Notes under the pieces: generated by a model
Told to the model about the DNA's origin: nothing
Database searches by the model: none
The model's input: only the letters and a program-made list of their open reading frames with translations
From: Gordionus sp. m RMFG-2023
Taxonomy: Eukaryota; Nematomorpha; Gordioida; Chordodea; Parachordodidae
Assembly: GCF_954871325.1 (NCBI RefSeq)
Contig: NC_088777.1
Span: forward strand, 18,205,366-18,269,365
Direction of reading: 5' to 3'
DNA length: 64,000 nt
Shown here: positions 25,496-38,649 of the stretch, in pieces
How the letters are laid out: the number at the start of each line of letters is the position of its first letter
Position numbering within the stretch: position 1 is the stretch's first letter
Program-made: the position numbers and the translations under genes

Positions 25496-26689
25496 TCGTA
25501 CTAGTTATTTAGTGAACTCGACAGGGGCAGTTATATTGCCAATTTTGAATTCTTTCAAAATAGGATATATTTTTATCAAAAATAAAAATGTAATCCAAAA
25601 TCCAAATTTAATAAAAATTCAAATAGCATAGCAAATTTTCTATAAAAAGTACATTAACTAAATACAAGGAACCTTTATAGTGATAAAATTGCATTCCCTA
25701 TACTAAAATTGAAAGAATGGTTATACTTTTCTCTATTCTCATAAATGATATCCAGGTCCATCTATTGACTAATAGACCACCACAGTTTTTATAAGTAGAA
25801 TTCTATTACACACAACTCAACTACCACAATTCTGACCCATTTTGAAATTTCTGAAATCTACCATAAAATTTCCCACATTTTAAAATTTTCTATTGGAATT
25901 TTTCAAAATTCATATTTTTGAAATTATTATATTGAATTAATATAAAGTTTGTTCGTCATTTTATATAATTTATATCAAACTCAGACATAAAAATAATTAT
26001 TTTTAAAAAATAAGAAGAAATCCAGGAAGGTATTTTTATTTATAATTGTAGCTTTAATTCTATAAATATACATGATATATTTGACACAGACTGAGATATA
26101 ATTAAAGAATAAGTCTGACAAAATTGACAAAGATTTTCCGCAAGAAAATATAATTTATAATTTAATTAAATAAAATTTAAAAAAGGTTAGTATTAATTTT
26201 TGGAAGGTCACATTTTTAAATCATTTTATTGTTGCTGGTTATTTTAAAGCCCAAAGTCCGGGAAAATAAGGATTTAATTTTTTATCCTTAGAACTATCAT
26301 CCAATAATTTTGACTTAGCAACTCTCTTAGCAACACTAGTTATACACTCTATCTACTAATAATGTCAAAAAGAAATAGTATCTATATACTTATTTAGACA
26401 TAAATGAACAACTAAGTTCAGCTGTAACTATCTTATGAGTAGCAGTAGTGCCTATGGGGAAAAGAGGGCTTATGGCCCTTAAAAACTTTGAAAACCTGAT
26501 ATTTTAAAAATATATTCTATGCCACGAAAATTTAAACCCTAGAAAATTAATATCCAGATAAATTGGCCACACAGAATAGCAATCCTAAAAATTTCCCCAT
26601 GCAAAAATCCCCCCCCCCTTTCCATTTGCCCTCTTTTTTTCTTTATTAAGTATAGAAGAAGTTTTATTTTTTTGCACACTAAAATATGC
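25496..26689. other. No feature seen
   Basis: AT-rich with ordinary short repeats. A CAGTAGTGCCTATGGGG word at 26443 is hAT-terminus-like but has no partner. Confidence 0.4.
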
Positions 26690-27905
26690 ATTTAAAGGGT
26701 CTAGTTATTTTAAACAGAAACTCTTATTATGAGAGCACAATATATGTAAATATTTTTTACATTTTGTTTCCATATCCGAACATCGTAGAAAAAAAATAAA
26801 AAAAAGTGTCAATATACATCTTTGCCATTCTTTTGAACAAATTCTCATTTAAACCATTTAAACTAAACTTGTAATTTATTCAATAAAAATCAGCTGAATT
26901 AATATCTATAAAATTATTTATAAAATTTCTAAATAAATTTATTTGCTTAAAATAATTTTGAGCATCATTGATATTGCATTAAAGCTTATTATAAAATACC
27001 CGAAATATATTTTTTTAAGAATATCTATAAACTTATCTAAATAGAAATCAGATAACCTTATATTTTAAGAGGATAATTTTGCCAAAAGATTTGAATAATA
27101 ATATAGAGACAAATTTTTTTAATGAAGGAGGTTAAGAATGACATTAACTCATTGTATTTTCTAAAATGACCATCATTGTGTCATCTTGAAAACACCAAAA
27201 GGAAATATGTTCATTGATATAAAAAATATAATTTAAAAATATAAACGCATGTGCATAAGTAGTTGAAACTTTGACGCCCATTAATTCAAAAGAACATATA
27301 AAAATTTTCATATGTATTTTAAATATTAATTATTTAGCTATGAATTATTTTTTTTTTAAATTATCAAGCAAAAATTTATTAAATAATTTTATAGATATTC
27401 ATTATTGAATAAATTATAAGTTTAGTGTAAAATACTTTAATTCATGCGCGTAACCAGGAGAGGGAATCGTCCCATCACAAATTTCTCCGTATATAAAATT
27501 TTAAGCTAACAACACACTCCCCCTCTCTTTCTCAAGATATAATATATCACTTTAAAGAAAAATTAGTTAAAGACTTTATAAAATAAAGACTAAAATTTTT
27601 ATAAAAAAATAAGTGAAAACCCAAAATTATTTTTATAAAAATTTAATATAGCCAAAGGCTTACAATAAGTGAACCTAAAGACCTCCAATAAAATTCATGG
27701 CGACAAAGCCTGACTAATAGTGTCTCTCTCCTTAGGAAAATCCAGATACCCCTATGCCCAAATTTGTTCAAAAGAATGGCAATAATAGGGTTAATGACAT
27801 TTTTTTTCTATAATGTTCGAATTGAATGGGGAAAAGATGTAAAAAATTTTGTTTACAGATTTTGTGCTCTCATAATAAGAGTTTCTGTTCGAAAACAATG
27901 GTAAA
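26690..27905. mobile_element. Long palindromic element
   Basis: The left arm 26713-26960 and the right arm 27340-27893 are inverted copies. The outer blocks share CTCTTATTATGAGAGCAC with its inverse GTGCTCTCATAATAAGAG, then TTTGTTCAAAAGAATGGC. The inner blocks share AAACTTGTAATTTATTCAAT and ATCTATAAAATTATTTA. The right arm is interrupted by about 325 bp (27440-27765). Outer limits are approximate. No coding sequence. Confidence 0.75.
27440..27765. mobile_element. Insertion in the palindrome's right arm, hAT-like
   Basis: It is absent from the matching position of the left arm (near 26840-26855). Its left end CATGCGCGTAACCAGGA resembles its right end in reverse complement, CATAGGGGTATCTGGA, a weak inverted repeat of hAT style. 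Target duplication is not clean. Confidence 0.5.
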
Positions 27906-30233
27906 TTCTGTATATGGCTTTTTTTATAGATAGTATTCTTTTACATTAAGTTAACAAGGTTTTCTAAAAAAAAGTCAATGTCCCTAGAAAAAGGCATTAT
28001 AAGAAGCGATTTATATATTTTACATATTAATAATTAAGGCCAAATACCTGCAGAGATCGAAATTTCCTGCCTGGAAAGAATTTTAAAAAAATCCTATTTT
28101 TAAAAAAATATAAAATAATTATTTTTAGGACAACTCGGGTTTTAGTTTTAATCCCTGCCCTGATTTTAAATAACTCTGGCCGTTTTTTGTTAATAATTTC
28201 AAATAGAAATTAAAAATATAAGCAGTAAAGGAATGCTAAACGCTCCATTATATGTTTCATTGATATAATTTTAAATTTTTTAAAAAATAAAAAATAGGCC
28301 TAAAAAATTGCCCACCTGTCTCGGGCTTACAATTCCTAATACAAGCCGGAATTTTTAAAATTTTACCATTTTATGGTGTTCACGTTTTGTACTGAACTTT
28401 TGGTTTCTGATTAAAATTGATTGCTCAAATTCAGTTGGAAATACCATCCCCATATTCCTCAATTCTTTTAAGCTTTCTATTATATCATCAATGATGAAGT
28501 GTGAAGAGCACGCAAGGGCACGAAAAAATTTAACTTGCCCTTTCCAGAATTTTTTGAAATATATACAAAGGGTATGCATGACGTTTCCTTTTTAACCTTT
28601 TTGAATATAATATTATTTTTGATTTTTAACTTTTATTATTATGAAATAATAAAATATATAATATTTTTATTAACACAAATGAGAAAGTATGAATGAATTT
28701 ATATTATTTTTAATATTGTAATATATAATAACATAATTTATTATACTCGTCATGAATTGCGATGTCATGTGTTAGTGTCTTATTTATTTTAAAAATTCTA
28801 AACTATTCGAAATGTCTTGGTAGTTATTTTAGAAATGGAATTAATTTATCGTTTAATACGTTGAAAAAACAAGCAACATACTATATTCTTTGAAAATAAA
28901 TTAATAAATTCTAATTTTTTTTCTTTATTTTCTTTTTTAGTCAGACAGATAAATTTTTTAATCAAAAGTATCTTTTATCTAAGATACTCTTATTTTTCAT
29001 AAGATATAAGTATCATGTATTTTATCTTTGATATTTTTAACAAGATACTCTTTACCTTTTTTATAGGACATATCCAACTCTGTGATGCTTAGATTTAAAA
29101 ATTTTCAAAAATTGATTATTCTGATCGCAGCATGTACAAAATTTTTGTACGCCCTCTTTCATGTTTGGAGGGGACCAGGGATCATGCGCCCTAAAAAGTA
29201 AATGGCAATTAAATCAAGAACCTCACTTTGTTCCCCTTACTTATACATTATGAAAGAATTATAAAAAATTTTCACAATATTTATTATTTATTTTTCCGGA
29301 ATTGGGAAAAAATAAGGTAACCTGGTTAGGAAAGAACTTTTCTCACAGCTCTTTTGAGCCCTAATATTAAATTTAGAAAAATAATATAATTTAAACTTTC
29401 GGTGATGGTAAAAATTGACTAGGTTTGACTTAATCTAAAGGCACGTTCTGAAGAAAATTTATGTAGCGAGTTAATTTATTTCTGCTTTCTTGAAAGATAA
29501 GTTTTATTTTCTAATAAAAATCCGAGACTAGGAGATAGTTTTAGACTAAAAACTAAGTTTATCCTTTTTTTTGACCTGATAAAAGATGACGAAAAGGCTA
29601 AGAACTTAGAGCAATTACATAGGTATAGTTAAAATGATGATAATAATGCTTGACAGATTATACATTTTAAACGCCGAAATTAGTTTTGTTATTGAAATGG
29701 AAATGCTGATCAAAATACTAGATGTGCAATCATGATGATAATTTATACTAGTTATGGAGCGAAGTCATTTTAAAGGCAAAAGAATTCAAAACGAGCCTGT
29801 TTTTTGAAAATTTTTTAAATAATTTATCAAAAGTTTTAGTAAATTTTTAAGTTTTGAAAATACCCTTATATTTACCCCCTCCCCCCTCCATGGACAATTT
29901 TATAAGTCGCCAACTCTGGTAAGCAGGAAGTCTAATGTTAGATATATCGCCGCTACATCTCCATATCACACAGTAAAACATAAATTCTCTAATTTAAATA
30001 CTCTAAAAATAAATAAAATATAAGAAAGACCGGAGATGGATGGCAAAAAATTTGCGCTTTAGCGATAAAATTTTTATTTTGCTTCATCTGAATTTGATAA
30101 GCTATCAAATTATAGCTTAAACATAAGTCTACAAAACAAACAGAGCTTCTAGCTCATATAATGTGGATACTATTTATGATTTGGAGCTGTTTTTACCATC
30201 AAGCTCTATCCTTTGGTTAGATAACATGATATA
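27906..30233. other. AT-rich, fragments only
   Basis: 28040-28340 carries CCTGCAGAGAT and scattered CTCGGG/GCCCAC words of the GC-rich hAT-like families. A 74-codon minus frame at 28355-28579 (with DDIIESLKELRNMGMVFPTEFEQ) has coding-like composition but was not recognised. Nothing else is supported. Confidence 0.35.
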
Positions 30234-31140
30234 GGAGAAGCTGGGGAAAAACGATTGGCATTTTGCATTTTTACCATAAAAATTTAAAATAAAAACAGAA
30301 CATATTATAGATGTATGTATTTGTAACCGAATCTTTTACAAAATAAAAAAAGTATAGCTCTCTACCTATAATACTTCAGAAGCTATAATTAATTATGTGA
30401 AGTGTATCATTTTTGCAATTTTACCAGCGATTAAAATATTTTGCTCATATATGGCACAAAGGTTAGGACATCTATTAAAGAAAAAATATTGCCTGAGCCG
30501 TTTTTAAAAATTGGCTCAAATCGAGCCGTTTAACAACACTACAATAAGGAAATGTAAAAAATTTTCAAAAATAGCACATTTTAAGCATGCTCATTTTATG
30601 CACATAGTACATTTCAATTATTCTTCACCTTTTGACTGTTTATAAAAAATTTATTCGATGTTAAACATAAACTATTTATTATTGTATTTTTTTGGCTAAA
30701 AATATCTTTTTCTAATGGTGCAGGCAGACATTAATTTTTCAAAAATCTCTTTTTATGGCTTTAATAAAGCGGAACAGTTTAACCATATAACCTATAACAG
30801 CTTTAAGCCAAGGTGATATATATATTATAAATCTTTGTTGCGTGACTTCTAAGTAAGTTATAAACTTCAAATAAATTTTATTTTATAGCTAAGACTGGAT
30901 TTTTAAATAGTGAGAATAAATGTTTCATAAAAGCAAAATATATGATAGGGTAGGGTTTATGACTTGTAAATAAAAAACGGGCTGCAAAGCTTGCATGGAT
31001 TTTACAAAAGTTGAACATAAGTAATAAATTATATATAAAAATACATCTTCACACCAAATTTCAGATATTCATGCTCAAGGGTTAAAAAGTGATTTACGCT
31101 AACATTGCTACTCCATCAATCGCTTTACCCCAGTTTCGCC
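30234..31140. mobile_element. TA-type inverted-repeat element, copy 2
   Basis: Left end GGAGAAGCTGGGG, right end in reverse complement GGCGAAACTGGGG. Both are followed inward by similar AAA.CGATTG words, giving about 27 bp of inverted terminal repeat. The flanks are TA on both sides. Related termini occur at 936-2057 and 51192-52062. It contains a fragment (30430-30545) shared with 36930-37065. Confidence 0.65.
30430..30545. repeat. Dispersed hAT-like right end, copy 1
   Basis: Shares TTTTTAAAAATNGGCTCAAATC and GCTCATANATGGCANAAAGGTT (N at differences) with 36930-37065. It ends GTTTAACAACACTAC, like the hAT ends at 25490 and 61057. Confidence 0.5.
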
Positions 31141-31172
31141 TATGGGTTAAAATTGCAAACATAAATTAAAAC

Positions 31173-32400
31173 CAGTGGCGTAGCCAGGATTTTATCATGG
31201 GGGGGGGGTTTAAAAATTTTTTTTTGGGGGGGGGGTTTTTGAACACTTAATTGCTTATATTTTTGGATTTGTTAAAATTGTTTTATATTTTCATATAACA
31301 AAATTTTAGGGTATTTTATTTTATATTTTACATTCCTTTATTTAATCATGTATATATTTTTATTAATTAAAATATTTTCAAAATGTTGATATTTTATATA
31401 ATACAGATTTTAATATTAAAAATTATAATGTATAAAGACTCTATTTAAAAAAAAGTAATTTTATAATTATATAAAATATGTGTAATTCTTATGCAAATAA
31501 TGATATTTAAAAAAAATATGTTGATATTATCTTATAAATAATACTTTTTTTACAAAAAAAAATTGATTATATATTAAAACTAATAAAATTTTATTGCTAT
31601 TTTTTGATTTGAATTTAAAAAGAGAGATCTACTTTTCTCTGAGATTTTGCTAATTCATCTAGAATCAAATTTTTATCTAAAATAATCACCTTATAAATAT
31701 TCAATAGGGCTAATTCATTGAAACGTTTTTCACCGGTTGTGTTTCTTAAGTAGGTTTTTAACCTTTTTAAAGTTGAAAAAGACCTTTCATTAGTGCAGGT
31801 ACTAATTATCAAGGTAGCTAAAATAATTAATAATGTTTTGATATTAGGCAGGGAATCTAAAATGCAATTACACATGGAAAGGGCCTGCAGAGCATTTTTT
31901 GGTCTCAAAGAATACCCTATTCTGTCAAGATTTTTATACCAAAATTCGACATCACAAAGTAACTTATCATATGAACCTACTAAATCATCAGCATGAAACT
32001 CTGAGATTTTATATCCTCTCGTGTTTCAAGTGTAATCAACAGTTAGACTCAACCGGCAAAAGAAAATAAAAGCTTTTTAAAATATAATTATGACTAATAA
32101 ATCTTTCTTTTAATTGAAATAAAAATGTGTCAATAAGGGGAATAAAAATGTTTATTTTATAAAAATCCCCAATCGTAGATGCATCAATATTTGATCGATT
32201 GGATTGTCTAGAGACTACTCTAGGTTTAAAAATTTCAATTCCAAACATATTAGCAATCTTCTTTACTTTTTCATATATTTCATGAAATTTTTCATCCACA
32301 TTCTCTCTGATATTTGTTAATATTTCAACAATATGCTAGGCTCTATTCATATCTCCCTTAAATCCAAATCAACTTTTTGTAGCATTTTGTTAAAATCATA
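31173..32400 (-). mobile_element. hAT element remnant, ZMYM1/DUF4371-like lineage
   Basis: The left edge CAGTGGCGTAGCCAGGA followed by a 10-G run is a typical hAT terminus. On the minus strand 31615-31995 encodes CTNERSFSTLKRLKTYLRNT and a downstream LALLNIYK, the hAT dimerisation region. 32036-32299 encodes an upstream part with KIANMFGIEIFKPRVVSRQS. Stops separate the two, so the transposase is broken. The N-terminal half and the other terminus were not found. Frame and order match the copies at 42070-43500 and 56780-58012. Confidence 0.75.
31615..32325 (-). pseudogene. hAT transposase C-terminal half, broken
   Basis: Two frames, 32299-32036 then 31995-31615, form the C-terminal half of a transposase related to ZMYM1/DUF4371 proteins. 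The dimerisation signature TNERSFSTLKRLKTYLRNTTGEKR is well kept up to KRF. A stop and a frame break lie between 31996 and 32036. Such transposases move elements as dimers in the nucleus; this copy lacks its zinc finger and most of the catalytic core. Confidence 0.75.
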
Positions 32401-32909
32401 TGTATATAATTAAATAAAAAATAAACACATTGAATTGAAATTAAAAACTGTGAATAAAATAAAATTTATTTAATAAATATAAAAATAATCAAATGTTTAT
32501 ATCTATTATTATTTATAATAAATTTAAAACATAAAAATCAAGCGTTTATTAAGAATTTATTAAATTAAAATTAAAAAATTTTTAAAATAAAATTAAAAAA
32601 AAAAATTTAAAAAAAAATAAAATTTAAAAAAAAATAATTTTTTTTCATTTTTAATGGGAAGGGGGGGGGGATATGAAAAACATGTACTTTGAATTTTATT
32701 GAATTAAATGGACAATCTATAGGAATTCTACATTAAAAAATTAATCAAAATACAGATTTAGATTTTTACATTGAATTAAATGACAATTTATCGATAGGAA
32801 TTCTACATTAAATTATAAAAAAAATCAATCTTAATTGGTGCAATTCGCGTGTTACCATTCCGATCACCTTATATACTTCCTTTTAGTTTTTTAAAATTTT
32901 AAGGATAGG

Positions 32910-33315
32910 CTATTTAGTTTGATGGATATTGTTTTGTTTTATATTTTTCACGGCCATTTATTAAGCGCGCAGTTTAAATTTCACAAGTCGGATTTTAATT
33001 GAGATATTGAGATGTATTTCATTACTCATAAAATACCTACTCTATTAATTTCAGACAATTTTATAAGAAGCTTTTGAAGTACTTTTAATGTATATTATAA
33101 TATTTTCATATTTCTAAATATTTAAAATTTTTTTAATTTCTTTAAAAGTTTGTAAATAAAATTGCAGCAATTTTATATGGTAGGTATTCAAACACATATT
33201 ATACATTCCAGCCAAAATCAAATTTCTAAGCTTAAAATACGCGCTCAATAAATGATCTAAAGTTTTTTTTAAAAAATAACAACAATATTCACAAAATAAT
33301 CGCCATACTAATTTT
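32910..33315. mobile_element. Foldback-type element F, copy 2
   Basis: The left part contains CATTTATTAAGCGCGCAGTTTAAA. The right part in reverse complement contains CATTTATTGAGCGCGTATTTTAAG. The arms resemble those of 18501-18860. Edges are approximate and more decayed. Confidence 0.55.
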
Positions 33316-34260
33316 TTGCAAGGATGCGAGATTATCATGTTAGTCTTTTTGTTTGTCGATTTTCTCCTTTTCACTTAATCCCAGGGATAATCGACTATAT
33401 TGCTTTAGGGGTTATTCTATACAAGCTAAAAACCTGAGGACAAGCTCAATCTACAGTTTATATTTATAATTTTTAGAATTTATATTAGAAAATTTATTAA
33501 AATTTAATTGTTTTTTGGTTCAAATCAAAATAATAATTATAACTAAAATTATTTTTTTAGAAATGAGGGTAAAAATTTTTTATTTTATCAGTAACCGCTA
33601 AACTCCGCTCGTTCACTTTTGTAAAAATTTAACAGGCAAAAAAAGACACAATTCCTTTTATTTTTAAAAAACAATTGCTTTTCAAAACTTTTATGCGATA
33701 TACAGAAACATTTAGCACTTTACACAGTTTTTGTTGCGCTAAAGATACTTTTAGCTGGTGCCAACAATTTGAGGGCAGTGTTATTTTTAATAAAATAGCA
33801 TTTTTTGCTAAAAATAATTAAAGTAATAAAGGAATTATTTTTACTTTCTAAAAATTAACTAATTTATTGTCATGAAAAATTTATATTATTGTATATATAT
33901 ATTTTAAATTTAGTAAAAGATTATAATGTTTTATGTATAAATTAAAATATAATATTAAATTTTTTATAATATCTATATTAGAATCTTTTGATTTGATCTA
34001 TCGGCTAAAGTTATATAGTAAAATAATTTATAAATTAATTTTGGATAATAAATAGCTCAACTTAAGAAGGGTTCTTAATGAAATTGAATCTTTCCTTCAG
34101 TTGAACTTATATCAATGCTCTTATATCTAAGTTCTTCTTTTATATTTTAAAAAGAAACGAGCAAAATTTACTCAAAAAAAAGAAATTTTTTTACTCGTTT
34201 TTTCCAAAAATAGTAACAAAATTAGTTAATTTTTCCCTAAAAGAAACCCTCAAATCCTGT
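33316..34260. other. AT-rich, no feature seen
   Basis: Homopolymer-rich DNA. No frame, repeat pair or RNA gene can be supported. Confidence 0.5.
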
Positions 34261-34350
34261 TCTTATCTTATCTTATCTTATCTTATCTTATCTTATCTTA
34301 TCTTATCTTATCTTATCTTATCTTATCTTATCTTATCTGATCTTATCTTA
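34261..34350. repeat. TCTTA microsatellite, 18 units
   Basis: Perfect pentanucleotide TCTTA repeated 18 times, apart from one unit reading TCTGA at 34336-34340. The purity indicates recent slippage. Confidence 0.98.
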
Positions 34351-34352
34351 TC

Positions 34353-35538
34353 ATTCACCAAAACTTTAGGCAATCGTGGCGAAGATTTTTTTATATATTG
34401 CATAAGATTAGATCAGAAAATCCCCAGTATAACAGGGGTTCTCTGGGGGTTTTTTTTAAAAATAATACCAAAATCCTTTTTAATAGATTTGTTTATTTCA
34501 AATTATGACATTTAAAAAATAAAATATATTTAAAATTATAAGATATATAATATAATAATCATATTAATTAGTTATATTTTTAATAAGCACTAAAAAGTGC
34601 TATAGAAAAAAAAAATTGTGTTTTTATATAAATAAATGAAAAAAAGGTATATAATTATGACATAAAATAATAAAATTACAAGATAATTGATAAAGTCATT
34701 AAAAATCCAGGTATTATAAAGTGGTATATGTGTAATTTTGTATATTAATTCTTACATAATAATTATAATTTGATGAAAAAATAAATTCATTAATTTTATT
34801 TGAAACATATTTAAGACCATATTAGAGTTTCTTATTACATTTTTTACACACTGACATTATAATTATAATATAATTCATTACATATATTTTTATCGTCAAA
34901 AATATTATATTTAAATTTTATTACGTTTATCATAAAAGGATAATGGATTAAATATAATAGGAATAATTTAAACCACAAAATGTAATTTGATCTGCTATAA
35001 GGGCAAACGTTATTTTAAATTATGTTCAGTCAAATATTTTAATTTTTTTATTGCCTAATGAGACTTTATGAGATGTTCTAGGGGGTGATATGGCTTTTGT
35101 CCCTCCTAATTTATATATTTTATTAAGCTACAAAAATAGTCATCATAAAAAATAAAGGGTTCTGGACTGACTCACCAAAAATTTACGGGTTCAGATTCGA
35201 ATTTCTTTTAAAAACTTGGTCCAGACAGGCTTCGAAATTCGGTATAGATCATCTATCATCTTTTTAGAAAGCGTAAATGAAGTGTAACGCGGGTTGTCGA
35301 ATTTATTTCTATTTTATTATAACAATAAAAGAATAAAATAATAATTTTAAAAAATAGACTAATACAAAATTAAATATAATGCTAAATAAACCAGGGCTGT
35401 TAACTCTAACTCTGAACCCAAATTCATTGAACTCTCATAATTTCCTGAGCCCAGACAACCTTTTTATTAAATTATGTAAGACCGAGGGAATTAAAAGAAA
35501 TGAAAGGACAGAATCAACAAGGTAAAAATTAAAATTTA
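34353..35538. other. AT-rich with one decayed element end
   Basis: 35150-35262 in reverse complement starts GATGATCTATACCGAATTTCG, similar to the ends of 40052-40434 and 62832-63212, and contains GGCCTGTCTGG-like words. No partner end found. Confidence 0.35.
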
Positions 35539-35546
35539 CACAATAT

Positions 35547-36608
35547 TAGACCTCGCGGTAATTTCATTCGCGCCGAAAAGCCATTGAGATGAGCGGCGCG
35601 CCAGGCTCATGCTATTTAATTATATTTATATTTAAACATTTTGACAACGCTGGTGTGGTGAGGCTGATTATATAAATTTCATTAAACCACCAGATCTTAT
35701 TAATATGAAAACTTTAAAATTAAATTGCCCTACACACTGGCACAGCATATTAATTATCTAGAAAGTATCCATAGTGTTAACAAGATTCTTATAAATAATG
35801 TTATAAATGAAATTGGAAAACAATACTTAAAACTTTATAATAACGAATAGGCTATAATTGACGAACTTTACACATTATTAAATTTATTCAGAGAGTCAGT
35901 GGAATTTCTTTCCTCCTAAAAGGGATCATCAATAAATTTAGAGTTATTATTTCGCAGTGAAATAGAAACACATATACAAATCAATGGATCTCATTATCAT
36001 TTGCCTAAAAGAAAATATGCAAAAAAAGCTTGAACATAGGTTTCTAATTAGAACTTCAAGTAATTTATTTTATATTATATTTTTAGTAATAAAATTATAT
36101 TTTAAACATTAGATATTAGCGACCTACTTGATCCGAGATTTCAAAATCTTAAAATTGTTTCAGAATATTTAAATTCGAATTCTATAACATCATTGTAATT
36201 TCAAATTAAATACTTAAAACTTGACTAAAACTTGTTAGGCTTGTTAATTTAGCTAGGAAGAATCTTTGTGTACCTGCAGCTAGTACATCTAACGAAAAAT
36301 TTTTCCATCGCTAGACTAATACTAAATGCTAAATGGACTTCTTTATATCCACGAATCTTGATAAAATATTAGTTATTCATGACAATTATAATTTTACTAA
36401 ATATGATTTCTAATTTATTATATTTCTATTAATAAAAAAATGTGTATAATTGAATTATAAATTAAATTCATTAAATTTTTTAAAATAAATAGCACGTCGA
36501 GGCCGCCGTCAATTTATTAGGCGACAGCGAAATAGACGCCCCGCCGAACGTCGATAAATTTTTTTAAAAAACCGCCGCCATCAATTGTGGCTTCGGCGAA
36601 CAGGTCTA
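35547..36608 (+). mobile_element. hAT element with perfect 8-bp target duplication
   Basis: Termini TAGACCT...AGGTCTA are flanked on both sides by CACAATAT (35539-35546 and 36609-36616). Both subterminal regions are islands of CGCC/GGCG words (35550-35605 and 36490-36600) in otherwise AT-rich DNA. The interior holds a broken transposase. Length 1062 bp, shorter than a complete hAT, so it is internally deleted or decayed. Confidence 0.9.
35700..36440 (+). pseudogene. hAT transposase remnant (BED-type lineage)
   Basis: On the plus strand, about 36113-36170 reads DISDLLDPRFQNLKIVSEYL, equivalent to the LDPRFK motif of hAT transposases. 36240-36320 reads LARKNLCVPAASTSNEKFF, the start of the dimerisation domain where other family members have SERVFS. 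A stop follows directly. The N-terminal zinc finger and catalytic residues are not recognisable, so it is non-functional. Confidence 0.75.
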
Positions 36609-36929
36609 CACAATATATTAACTTTTTGGATGGGTATCAAAAAAAATTTCAACATTATTTTAGGACTCCAAATGCTCCATGATCTGAACTTAAATCAAAC
36701 TACGTTAGTATAGGATGGCCCATTAAATAAATACCATATATTATCCAACTTATATGTGTAAGATTTTTTGAATCATTTGCTTAGATAAATCTTTTATAAT
36801 ACAAATCGTCAGTATGCATATATTCTATTTCCTAATTATTCAATTTTGCTCTGGAGAGATATGGGAAGCGATAGGAATTTACTTATTTTTATAATAGATG
36901 TGGGTAATTTTATCCAAAATAATATTATG

Positions 36930-37085
36930 CAAGCTTGTCGATTATGCTCATAGATGGCAGAAAGGTTTGTACTTCTGTTTGCCAAATCTTGAGGCTTACA
37001 TAATATTATTTTGGCTACAATCTTTATCAGGCCATTTTTAAAAATAGGCTCAAATCGGGCCGTTAAGATAGAACAAAAGTTCAAA
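36930..37085. repeat. Dispersed hAT-like right end, copy 2
   Basis: Counterpart of 30430-30545, with shared blocks around ATTATGCTCATAGATGGCA and GGCTCAAATCGGGCCGTT. An 82-codon minus frame across it is accidental. Confidence 0.5.
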
Positions 37086-37287
37086 TTTTAAATGGCAAAA
37101 ATTGTAATTATTTTATATTCTGGCTTAGCAATGAAATAAAACTTAAATTTAAACTTTAAAAATCGCTATATTTATTTTCTGCGCAATGAAAATTATCCTG
37201 GTTTTGTATTAATTTTTAAATTAAATGATTGTGGGAGAGAGGTATTAATATAGCGGTTTAATTAAGGTATGGGTATTACCTTCAAGG

Positions 37288-37400
37288 AGATTTACCTCAG
37301 TGGTTTGAGAAGCATAATAACTGTTGACATGACCTAGCCGTGCCTACTATTCCAGCTATTAGTAATTCAAATTTCATTATCATATATAATCTGTTCCGAA
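37288..37400 (+). repeat. tRNA-like sequence, possible SINE relic
   Basis: TTACCTCAGTGGTTTGAGAAGC at 37299-37320 resembles an A-box plus D-arm. The expected B-box downstream is decayed. No acceptor stem can be drawn, so it is not a working tRNA. Confidence 0.3.
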
Positions 37401-37954
37401 CCAGGTGGGAATCAATAATAAAGGTTGAATGTAACGTTTCTCTTCACATAACCAAATGTATCAAATTTATTTAGTGAAAGTTTTAAGCCCGTACTATCTC
37501 ATAATATTCACAAAATCTTATAATGGAGCGTTAAATATTCCTTTACTGTTCAATTTTCAATTCACCTTTGAAACAATTTGCAATATACAGGCAAAATTAT
37601 ATGAAATTTTAAAAATTCTGGACGGCAGGCCAATGATCAAAAATAAAAAGTTTTGCCGAGTTAAAAAATTTACAAAAAAATCTCAGCTTGAGTTTATAAA
37701 CAAATTTTTTTTTCAAATCTAGACTATTCTGGGCTTATAAATAATATTTTTTAAATAAAAAATTTTGACCTCTATAAATTTATGATATTTACTGTTAATT
37801 TATTCACAAATAAAATATATATTATATTACTACATTTGCAATTAATCTACTTTGTGATTTAAAAATTATATGCTACAATATATTCACTATACATGTTTTT
37901 GCAATTATTTATCTTCTTTTTTTTGCAATAAGTTTTAAATTGACTTATTTTTAT

Positions 37955-38158
37955 CAGAAACCTGCAGGCCGGCCGTATTTTAATTTTTTTTAAATATACC
38001 CGGGCCGGGCCTAAATTTAAAAAAATATCCAGGTCGGACTCCGTATATTATAAAATCGAATATTTTAAATCGCCATTATTAGCTATAAAAATTAAAAATA
38101 AAATATTTTTTTAAAAATCCAGGCCGAGCCATGCAAATGGTACCTTTGCACATCTCTA
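37955..38158. mobile_element. GC-rich hAT-like MITE, 204 bp
   Basis: The left end CAGAAACCTGCAG resembles the right end in reverse complement, TAGAGATGTGCAAAGGTACC. Flanks ATTTTTAT and ATTTTGAT match at 7 of 8 positions. Interior words are CGGCC/CCCGGGCC. The TACCATTTGCA block at the right end is identical in 49152-50999 and 57583-57871. Confidence 0.8.
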
Positions 38159-38649
38159 ATTTTGATGCATTTGTCATTATATTTCATTACTTTGCAACAC
38201 TCTTATGTTAATAAAATGAATATTATGATATCTATACTTATATCGTATCGATAATAGTTATTTAGGGCTTCAGTGGTAGAGAGTATTTTAGTTAATTAGT
38301 GATAAAAATTAATTTTCAGGAAAACTGGTAAAAATTTTAGTGGAGTAGGGTGAATTTTTTTTAATATTATCATTTTATTCAAATATATATTAAAAAATAA
38401 ACTTATTTTAATTTTAATAAATATATTGTTAATATTCTAAAACTCTCCTTTATGATTTAGAATTTTCTTTTATAATCTATATTCTTTTATACGACCAAAT
38501 AATTCCTTTATTATCTCTGCCAGTTTACCCCAAAATCCGAAACTGTGGGCTGAATAAAGGAATCATAAAAATTTTCTTGAACCATGACACGGCTTTGTAC
38601 CACTAATTAATAGTGCCGATAGCATGGATCACATAATAGCCCTTGAGAG

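Noticed and set aside
34261-34350. Interstitial telomere repeat
   Set aside because: TCTTA matches no known animal telomere unit (TTAGGG or TTAGG types) and lacks the G-rich strand.
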